Positions 4,971 to 10,336 of a DNA stretch of 10,336 nucleotides are shown here, piece after piece; the stretch's first letter is position 1, and every line of letters begins with the position of its first letter. A program made the translations under genes and the position numbers. Below the pieces are notes generated by a model. It worked only from the letters and a program-made list of their open reading frames with translations, was not told where the DNA came from and made no database searches. The DNA is from Actinomycetes bacterium (lineage in GTDB: Bacteria > Actinomycetota > Actinomycetes > Streptosporangiales > Streptosporangiaceae), in NCBI GenBank assembly GCA_023425615.1, contig JAFACJ010000423.1, positions 1-10,336 of the forward strand, in the 5' to 3' direction.

Positions 4971-6452
4971 ATGTCACTACCCGATGCGAACGCGAAGGCG
5001 GGCGGGCCCGCGGAGCCCGATCCCCGGAGGTGGTGGGCGCTCGCCCTGATCTGCGGTCTGCAGTTCATGCTCCTCCTGGACGTCACGGTCGTGAACGTGG
5101 CGCTGCCGCGGATCCAGGAGTCGCTCGGTTTCACCAGGTCGGGGCTGGCCTGGGTCGTGGACGGCTATGTGCTGATGTCGGGCGGTCTGCTGCTGCTCGG
5201 CGGGCGCCTCGCCGACTTCTTCGGACGGCGTCGGCTCCTGCTGACCGGCGTCGTGGTGTTCGCGGTGTCCTCGGCGGTGAGCGGCGCGGCGGTCTCGCCG
5301 GGGATGCTGGTCGCCGGCCGTTTCGGTCAGGGGCTCGCCGAGGCGCTGGCGGCGCCCGCCTCGCTCGGGCTGATCGCGCTGCTGTTCACCGAGCCCGCCG
5401 AGCGCACGAAGGCGCTGGGGATCTGGGGCGGTCTCGCCGCGCTCGGCGGGACGTCGGGGTCGGTGATCTCCGGGGTCCTCACCGATCTGGCGTCATGGCG
5501 GTGGATCTTCTACATCAACCTGCCGGTGGCGGTCCTGGTGCTCGTGTGCGTGCCGCGGCTGGTCTCCGAGAGCCGCATGGCGCGTGAGGAGGGCGAGAGC
5601 CTCGACGTCGTCGGGGCGTCCGTCTCGACGGCGGGCCTCGTCTCGCTGGTCTTCGGCCTGCTCCAGGCCGCCGAGCACGCCTGGACGTCCCCGAGCGTGG
5701 TGGTGCCCGTGGCGGCCGGCGCCTGCCTGCTGCTGGTGATGCTCGCCGTCGAGAATCGGGTGCGCGACCCGCTCGTCCCGCTGGGCTTCTTCGCCAACCG
5801 GACGCGGTCGGTCATCAACGCCGTGAGCCTGCTGTTCATGGCCGCGTTCATCTCCTACACGTTCATGATGACGCTCTTCGCGCAGCAGGTCCTCGGACAC
5901 TCGCCGCTGCGCAACGGCCTGAGCTGGCTGCCGCTCGGTCTCGCGATCGGCGCGGGCATCGCGCTCGGCACGGCGCTGACCCCGCGCCTCGGCGTCCGGC
6001 TGGTGGCGGCCGCCGGTTTCGCCGGAGCGGGAGGGGGACTCCTGCTGACCGGCATGATCGACACCGGTACGTCCTATCCGACGGGTGTCCTGCCCGGCAT
6101 GGTGGTGTTCGGGCTGTTCGCCGGTGTCACGATGCCCGCCTCGACCACCGCCGCGCTGCACGGCGTCACCGCCCAGGATTCGGGCCTGGCCTCCGGCGTC
6201 CAGACCACCATGCAGCAGATCGGCAGCGCCCTCGGCCTCGCCGTGCTGGTGACCCTGGCCCTGCGCCACGCCGAGACCGGACTGCGCGGCGGCCTGTCCC
6301 CCGACGCGGCGCTCACCTCCGGCTACGCCCTGTCCTTCCGGATCGGCGCCGCCCTGATGCTCACCGGAGCGATCCTCATCCTCGCCCTCTTCGAACGCGT
6401 CTCCCCCGTCCTACGCGACCCCACGGCCGAACTCACCGCCACGACGCGCTGA
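4971..6452 (+). CDS. DHA2-family (EmrB/QacA-like) MFS multidrug exporter, 14 helices
   Basis: This 493-residue proton-coupled exporter of the inner membrane is full length for the DHA2 family. Helix 1 carries motif D1, LDVTVVNVALP (36-46). Motif A, GGRLADFFGRRRLL (77-90), follows helix 2. A motif-C-like glycine-rich helix lies at 153-170, ending before WRWIFYINLP (176-185), the typical DHA2 signature. Late in the protein SGLASGVQTTMQQIGSALG (404-422) is the usual DHA2 helix-13 region. ATG 4971 is chosen because GGAGG lies 5 bases upstream and the preceding in-frame residues do not resemble the family. The short cytoplasmic N-terminus is Pro/Ala-rich. It probably exports an antibiotic or other hydrophobic compound, but the substrate cannot be read from sequence. 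The divergent sigma factor may drive it. The gene ends 8 bases before the convergent ABC exporter's stop. Confidence 0.95.
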   Translation: MSLPDANAKAGGPAEPDPRRWWALALICGLQFMLLLDVTVVNVALPRIQESLGFTRSGLAWVVDGYVLMSGGLLLLGGRLADFFGRRRLLLTGVVVFAVSSAVSGAAVSPGMLVAGRFGQGLAEALAAPASLGLIALLFTEPAERTKALGIWGGLAALGGTSGSVISGVLTDLASWRWIFYINLPVAVLVLVCVPRLVSESRMAREEGESLDVVGASVSTAGLVSLVFGLLQAAEHAWTSPSVVVPVAAGACLLLVMLAVENRVRDPLVPLGFFANRTRSVINAVSLLFMAAFISYTFMMTLFAQQVLGHSPLRNGLSWLPLGLAIGAGIALGTALTPRLGVRLVAAAGFAGAGGGLLLTGMIDTGTSYPTGVLPGMVVFGLFAGVTMPASTTAALHGVTAQDSGLASGVQTTMQQIGSALGLAVLVTLALRHAETGLRGGLSPDAALTSGYALSFRIGAALMLTGAILILALFERVSPVLRDPTAELTATTR

Positions 6453-6488
6453 GCCGCGCCCTACGGGTTCGCCTCAGTTCCGGCGGTG
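6434..6488. terminator. weak nested inverted repeat spanning two convergent stop codons
   Basis: CACCGCC (6434-6440) pairs with GGCGGTG (6482-6488) and, inside it, CTGAG (6449-6453) with CTCAG (6473-6477). The structure overlaps the last codons of both the DHA2 and ABC genes, which have only 8 bases between them. It is the sole candidate for termination here. Internal loops make it weak. Confidence 0.22.
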
Positions 6489-8293
6489 CTCGCCGCAGGG
6501 GTGTCGTCGTCCTCGGGGAGGAAGCCGCCGGACTGGTGGTGCCAGAGGCGGGCGTAGTGGCCCTGGGCCTGGAGGAGTTCGCGGTGCGAGCCCTGCTCGA
6601 CGATGCGGCCGCGGTCGAGGACGACGAGGCGGTCCATGCTGACCACGGTGCTCAGGCGGTGTGCGACGACCAGGGCGGTGCGGCTCTGCATCAGGCCCCA
6701 CAGCGCCTCCTGGACGAGGACCTCGCTCTCGGAGTCCAGGGCGCTCGTCGCCTCGTCGAGCAGCAGGATGGGGGCGTCGCGCAGGATGGCGCGGGCGAGC
6801 GCGACCCGCTGCCGCTGGCCCCCCGACAGCTTGACGCCGCGCTCGCCGACCAGCGTGTCCCAGCCGTCGGGCAGGGTGTCGGTGAACTCGGTGACGTGCG
6901 CTGCCCGCGCGGCCCGCAGCACCTCGGCGTCGGTGGCGTCCGGGCGCGCGAAGGCGATGTTGTCGCGGACCGACCGGTGGAACATCGCGGGTTCCTGCGG
7001 GACGTAGGAGATGAGGCTGCGCAGGTCGCTCTGGCGCAGGCGCGCGATGTCCTGGCCGCCGATGAGGATCCGGCCGCCGTCGACGTCCATGAGCCGCAGC
7101 AGCAGCCGGGTCAGGGTGCTCTTGCCGCCGCCCGAACGGCCCACGAGCCCGACCTTCGAGCCGCTGGCGATCTCCAGGTCGAGCCCGTCGAACAGGCGCG
7201 ACGCGCCGGCGTGCGCGAACCTGACGCGATCGAAGCGGACGGCGGCGTCGGCGGGCCGCAGCGGCTGGGGATCGTCGGGGTCGACGACGGTGGGCGGCTC
7301 CAGCAGCAGTTCGGTGAACTGGGCGGCCTCGGTCAGGGTGCTCTCCATGCGCCGGTACACCTGGTTGAACTCGAACATGATCCGTGTCGCGTTCGAGTAG
7401 TACGCGAACGTCACCACGATGGCCTCGGGTCCGAGCCCGCCGCGCAGCGCCACCGCCAGCAGCAGCCCCACCGCGCTGGTGAGGACCGACATGGGGGCGA
7501 CGACGGCGTCGACCCGCAGGTTCCCGTAGTCCCACGACCGCAGCGACAGCCGGTGCTGCTCGGCCAGCCTTCCCCGGTACTCGGCGGCCTCCCGCTCCTC
7601 GGCGGCGAACGCCCGCACCGATTCCATGTTGGTCAGGACGTCGGAGACATGCCCCGACACCCGTACCTTCGCCGCCTCCCTGTCGTTCACCAGCACCTGG
7701 CGCCGCCGGATGAACGGCGTCACCGTCAGCCCGGTGACCACGATGAGGCAGACGAGCGCCAGGACCAGCACCGGGTCGTAGTGCCACAGCACCACCGAGG
7801 CGAACACCACCGGCAGCACGTTGGCCATGATCGAGAAGGCGAGCGTGTCGGCGAAGTCCTCGAACCCGCTGGAGAACCCCAGGACCCGCTTGGTCAGCGA
7901 CCCGGCGAAGGCGTCCTGGAAGAACGCCGCGTCCTTGACCAGCAGCGCGTCCATCCCCTGCACCCCGAGCCGTTCGATGCCCCGGGCGTCGGTCCGGTTG
8001 AGGAAGTGCAGCCCGATCCGCCACAGCACCTCGCCGGCGAGCAGCGTCCCGCCGAAACCGAGCACGTACGGCAGCAGTTCGCCCGCCGGCGCCTCGCCGC
8101 CCTCGGTCAGCCGCCCCACGAGCGCCGCCACGAACAACGGGGCCAGATAGAACAGGCAGATGTTGCCCAGCGCCGGAAGCGTCAACGCGGGCAGCGCCAC
8201 CCTCCACTGGCGTCTCATCTCCGCGAGATACCGCCGCAGCGCCAGCAGCACCGCCCTCTTCCGCACGGATCCGGTCCCCCCGGCCCCCGCCAT
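6461..8293 (-). CDS. ABC exporter half-transporter, fused permease and ATPase
   Basis: This 610-residue type IV ABC exporter has an N-terminal membrane domain (about 30-320) with six predicted helices, for instance around 36-60, 76-95, 155-172, 175-195, 265-285 and 288-305. The nucleotide-binding domain spans 350-585: Walker A GRSGGGKST (385-393), Q-loop SYVPQEP (Gln433), signature LSGGQRQ (489-495), Walker B ILLLDE (509-514), D-loop SALD (517-520) and switch His545 in VVAHRLS. All catalytic residues are intact, including the glutamate after Walker B. The protein should work as a homodimer or with a partner half-transporter; none lies next to it. ATG 8293 follows GGGGAGGA with about 4 bases of spacing. 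The acidic, Ser/Thr-rich tail from 590 is not conserved in type. The substrate is unknown; lipid, peptide or drug export are all possible. Confidence 0.95.
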   Translation of the reverse strand: MAGAGGTGSVRKRAVLLALRRYLAEMRRQWRVALPALTLPALGNICLFYLAPLFVAALVGRLTEGGEAPAGELLPYVLGFGGTLLAGEVLWRIGLHFLNRTDARGIERLGVQGMDALLVKDAAFFQDAFAGSLTKRVLGFSSGFEDFADTLAFSIMANVLPVVFASVVLWHYDPVLVLALVCLIVVTGLTVTPFIRRRQVLVNDREAAKVRVSGHVSDVLTNMESVRAFAAEEREAAEYRGRLAEQHRLSLRSWDYGNLRVDAVVAPMSVLTSAVGLLLAVALRGGLGPEAIVVTFAYYSNATRIMFEFNQVYRRMESTLTEAAQFTELLLEPPTVVDPDDPQPLRPADAAVRFDRVRFAHAGASRLFDGLDLEIASGSKVGLVGRSGGGKSTLTRLLLRLMDVDGGRILIGGQDIARLRQSDLRSLISYVPQEPAMFHRSVRDNIAFARPDATDAEVLRAARAAHVTEFTDTLPDGWDTLVGERGVKLSGGQRQRVALARAILRDAPILLLDEATSALDSESEVLVQEALWGLMQSRTALVVAHRLSTVVSMDRLVVLDRGRIVEQGSHRELLQAQGHYARLWHHQSGGFLPEDDDTPAASTAGTEANP

Positions 8294-8484
8294 CAGTCCT
8301 CCCCGTAGCCGCCGCCCTCTCCATGCTGTCGCCGCCCCGCCGCTCCGTCGACTTCTTTTCAGGTGACCGTCGCGCCGCGGAACGCGGTGCTATCCGGCGG
8401 GGAAGAGGTGGCGAAGGACCTGGCCGGGGCGTCGCATTGACCGCATCCGGCCTTTCGGCGGACATGCCGTGGAGGCTCGCGGTA

Positions 8485-9405
8485 ATGAGAAGGATGGCGG
8501 TCTACTCCTGCAACGGCTGGTTTTGCACGCGGCTCATCTCGGTGTCGGTCATTCCCGGCGGAAATCCCATGGCGCTCGAAGACCCGGAGCACTTCTCCGT
8601 CCGGTTCACGATCTGCACGGACTGCCGCGCCACCTTCTGCGACCGCTGCGTCGACGTGGAACGTGGCACACAGGGCTCGGTCCTCTGCCTGGTGTGCCAC
8701 GGCGCGCTCGCCGACGGCAAGCGCATGCGGGAGTTCAGCGGTCGCCCCGTCCCCGAGGCGATCGCCGAGCACGGACGCGGCAGGCAGTCGGCGGCGTCCG
8801 GGGATCTGACGGCGGCGCTGGAGGCGTTCGAGCGGGCGATCGACCTGCGGCCCGGCTATGTGAAGGCGCACCACGACCGCGGCATCGCCCTCCGGCAACT
8901 GGGACGGCTGGAGGAGGCCATCGACGCCTTCGGAGGGGCGATCCGGCTCGAACCCGACTACATGGTCGCCTACTTCGACCGCGCGTCGGCGCTGGAGGGC
9001 ATGGGACTGACCCAGGAGGCGATCATCGGTTACGGCCAGGCGATCGCCGTGCACCCGCGCTACCTCTCACCGCACATCAACCGGGCGCTCCTGCTCAACA
9101 AGATGGGACGCGGAGAGGAGGCGCTGGAGGACTGCGACCGCGCCCTCCACCTCGACGCCACCGGCGAGGCCGTGGACCAGGACGGCTCCCTGCGCTCGCT
9201 GGCCTTCGTCGCCAGGTGCGCCGTCCTCTTCGGCCTCGGCCGCTACCCGCAGGCACTGGAGGCCATCGATTCCGCGATCGAAAGCGACCCCGACAGCCCG
9301 CACCTCTACAACAACCGCGCCGCCATCCTGAACCGCCTCGGCCGCACGGAAGAGGCGGCCCTCGCCTCCCTGAAGGCCGAGGAGGTCGCCCGCGGCGCCC
9401 GCTGA
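8485..9405 (+). CDS. Cys8 zinc-module plus TPR-repeat protein
   Basis: This 306-residue protein has two parts. Residues 9-71 hold eight cysteines in four pairs: C9/C14, C44/C47, C52/C55 and C68/C71, with central motif CTDCRATFCDRC and final CLVC. The spacing suggests a compact domain binding two zinc ions. Residues 91-300 form about six tetratricopeptide repeats, such as GDLTAALEAFERAIDLRP, GRLEEAIDAFGGAIRLEP and GRYPQALEAIDSAIESDP, which usually bind partner proteins. There is no signal peptide or membrane helix, so it should be cytoplasmic. ATG 8485 is chosen because GGAGG (8471-8475) lies 9 bases upstream and the first cysteine pair follows directly. ATG 8464 is an in-frame alternative, while ATG 8494 lacks room for a ribosome binding site. 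A TTGACC at 8437-8442 could be a -35 box, but no good -10 follows. It is divergent from the ABC exporter across 191 bases. I do not know a characterised homologue. Confidence 0.88.
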   Translation: MRRMAVYSCNGWFCTRLISVSVIPGGNPMALEDPEHFSVRFTICTDCRATFCDRCVDVERGTQGSVLCLVCHGALADGKRMREFSGRPVPEAIAEHGRGRQSAASGDLTAALEAFERAIDLRPGYVKAHHDRGIALRQLGRLEEAIDAFGGAIRLEPDYMVAYFDRASALEGMGLTQEAIIGYGQAIAVHPRYLSPHINRALLLNKMGRGEEALEDCDRALHLDATGEAVDQDGSLRSLAFVARCAVLFGLGRYPQALEAIDSAIESDPDSPHLYNNRAAILNRLGRTEEAALASLKAEEVARGAR

Positions 9406-9428
9406 GTCGGCTCGGACGCCACGGCCAC

Positions 9429-9466
9429 CGGCTGAGCGGCGGCCGGCGCCGTCAGCCGCTCAGCCG
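9429..9466. terminator. 12-bp bidirectional stem-loop between convergent genes
   Basis: CGGCTGAGCGGC (9429-9440) is an exact inverted repeat of GCCGCTCAGCCG (9455-9466), with a 14-base loop. It lies 23 bases after the TPR gene's stop, and its right arm contains the last four sense codons of the P450 gene. Position and perfect pairing support a shared terminator, although there is no T-run on either side. Confidence 0.55.
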
Positions 9467-10336
9467 CACCGGCAGGGAGGCGAGCCCGTTGTTGAGGTTG
9501 GACCGCACCCGGCGGGCGGGACCGGTCTGCTCGATCTCCGCGCAGGTCTCCAGCAGTTCCTCGAAGAAGACGCGGCCCTCCAGCCTGGCGAGGTGGACGC
9601 CGAGGCAGAAGTGCTCGGCGACGCCGAAGGAGAGATGGCGGTTGGGGGAGCGGGTGATGTCGAACCGGTGGGGGTCGTCGAACACCTCCTCGTCCCGGTT
9701 GGCCGAGGTGTAGTACATGGCGACCTTGTCACCGGCGCGGATGCGGACGCCCCTCAGCTCGACGTCCTCGGTGGCGGTGCGCCGGAAGTAGTGCAGCGGG
9801 TTGGCCCAGCGCAGGATCTCCTCCACCGCGCCGCCGATCAGGGAGCGGTCGTCGCGCAGCATCCGCAGCTGCCCGGGGTGCCGGAGCAGCGCCAGCAGGC
9901 CCGAGGAGAGCATGATCTGCGTGGTGTCCTGGCCCGCCGTGAAGATCTGGACGAAGAACGCGCCGAAGTCGGCGTCGTCGAGCCTGCGGCCGTCGCCGAC
10001 GTCGGCGGCAAGGATGACGTCGGTCAGGTCGGCCGGTTCACCGCGGTTCTCGGCGCGGCGCCGCACGGCGTGCTCGTACCCGTACAGGCCGATCCGCATG
10101 GTCACCTCGCGCGGATCGACCGGCTCGGCGCCGTCCGGCCCCGGCCCGCCGGGGTCGCCCGCGCGGGTGGCCAGTTCCGCGAGGCGGTGCAGGTGGACGC
10201 GGTCCTCCTCGGGGATCCCGAAGAGTTCGCCGATCACCGTCGTGGGCAGCACGGAGGCGACGTCACGCACGAAGTCCACCTCGCCGCGGCCGACGGAGCC
10301 GGCGAGCGCCTCCCGGCATACCTGCCGGACGCGTCC
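9452..10336 (-). CDS. cytochrome P450 (bacterial class I), N-terminus beyond window
   Basis: The frame is open to the right edge, giving 294 residues and the true C-terminus. Bacterial P450s are about 400 residues, so roughly 110 are missing. In fragment numbering the I-helix oxygen-activation motif is FTAGQDTT (132-139) and the ExxR motif is EILR (173-176). The region before the haem loop reads YYTSANRDEEVFDDP, and the haem loop is FGVAEHFCLG with Cys244 as the iron ligand. The loop has Ala where the consensus FGxGxHxCxG has its second Gly. The enzyme would hydroxylate or otherwise oxidise a hydrophobic substrate using external ferredoxin; no ferredoxin or reductase gene is visible here. The FRRTATEDVELRGVRI segment and SANRDEEVF recall the CYP124/125/142 sterol and lipid hydroxylases, but this subfamily assignment is tentative. 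The leftward gene converges on the TPR gene. Confidence 0.93.
   Translation of the reverse strand, partial: GRVRQVCREALAGSVGRGEVDFVRDVASVLPTTVIGELFGIPEEDRVHLHRLAELATRAGDPGGPGPDGAEPVDPREVTMRIGLYGYEHAVRRRAENRGEPADLTDVILAADVGDGRRLDDADFGAFFVQIFTAGQDTTQIMLSSGLLALLRHPGQLRMLRDDRSLIGGAVEEILRWANPLHYFRRTATEDVELRGVRIRAGDKVAMYYTSANRDEEVFDDPHRFDITRSPNRHLSFGVAEHFCLGVHLARLEGRVFFEELLETCAEIEQTGPARRVRSNLNNGLASLPVRLSG

Noticed and set aside
4894..4977. Upstream GTG start at 4977 for the sigma factor
   Set aside because: It would overlap the exporter's start codon and ribosome binding site, and the extra 28 residues do not resemble the N-terminus of related sigma factors.
6536..8308. Long open frame on the + strand (590 codons) opposite the ABC exporter
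   Set aside because: The translation is a low-complexity His/Gln/Arg/Val mixture with no motif, while the opposite strand has every ABC transporter motif intact.
6474..8465. Open frame on the - strand (663 codons) in another frame of the ABC gene
   Set aside because: It is an Arg/Ala/Gly/Pro-rich shadow frame of the ABC gene with no recognisable domain.
8464..8496. Alternative TPR-protein starts at ATG 8464 and ATG 8494
   Set aside because: ATG 8494 has no spacing for a ribosome binding site, and the GGAGG at 8471-8475 is placed correctly only for ATG 8485.
8469..9713. 414-codon + strand frame overlapping the TPR gene and the P450 end
   Set aside because: It is out of frame with the TPR repeats, Arg/Pro/Gly-rich, and crosses a likely terminator and the convergent P450 gene.
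1..10336. Search for tRNA genes, rRNA, CRISPR repeats, transposase genes and phage attachment sites
   Set aside because: No spaced direct repeats, clover-leaf sequences, conserved rRNA segments or DDE/recombinase motifs were seen by eye.

Overview
The window is very GC-rich DNA (about 70% by eye, with strong G/C bias at codon third positions). Its gene families are typical of antibiotic-producing actinomycetes: an XRE regulator paired with a small GHKL ATPase, a SigG/SigJ-type ECF sigma factor with a SnoaL tail, a DHA2 exporter, a TetR regulator, a DUF4287 protein and a bacterial P450. A Streptomyces- or Actinomadura-like genome fits best; the sequence alone does not settle the genus. I saw no rRNA, tRNA, CRISPR array, transposase or integrase, so this looks like ordinary accessory chromosome.

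Layout from left to right. (1) At 1-741, two leftward genes: the start of a small one-helix membrane protein that runs off the left edge and, upstream of it, an RsbW-like ATP-binding protein. A hairpin separates them. (2) At 742-1024, a divergent control region with a strong 14-bp hairpin, then a rightward XRE regulator (1025-2368) with a helical C-terminal half and lower GC than its neighbours. (3) At 2369-2530, a convergent gap with two hairpins that look like terminators. (4) At 2531-3569, a compact divergent unit: leftward, a possible 15-codon leader ORF and a DUF4287 gene; rightward, a TetR/AefR-like regulator. Two copies of one 15-bp near-palindrome sit just upstream of the two outermost ribosome binding sites, with centres 53 bp apart, about five helical turns. 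(5) At 3570-3870, a gap with a likely terminator and what looks like the broken C-terminal end of a LysE-type transporter. (6) At 3871-6452, a leftward SigG/SigJ-type sigma factor divergent from a rightward DHA2/EmrB drug exporter, with inverted repeats between them. (7) At 6461-8293, a leftward ABC exporter with fused membrane and ATPase domains, convergent with the DHA2 gene across only 8 bp. (8) At 8485-9405, a rightward protein with eight N-terminal cysteines spaced like a binuclear zinc module, followed by TPR repeats. (9) At 9452-10336, the C-terminal three quarters of a leftward cytochrome P450, cut by the right edge.

The genes do not form one pathway. They read as several small regulator-plus-target units. 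The best-supported regulatory story is the TetR/DUF4287 divergon, where operators, start sites and the possible leader ORF agree. The most unusual protein is the Cys8-TPR protein. The DHA2 and ABC pumps suggest export of or resistance to small molecules, but no substrate can be read from the sequence.
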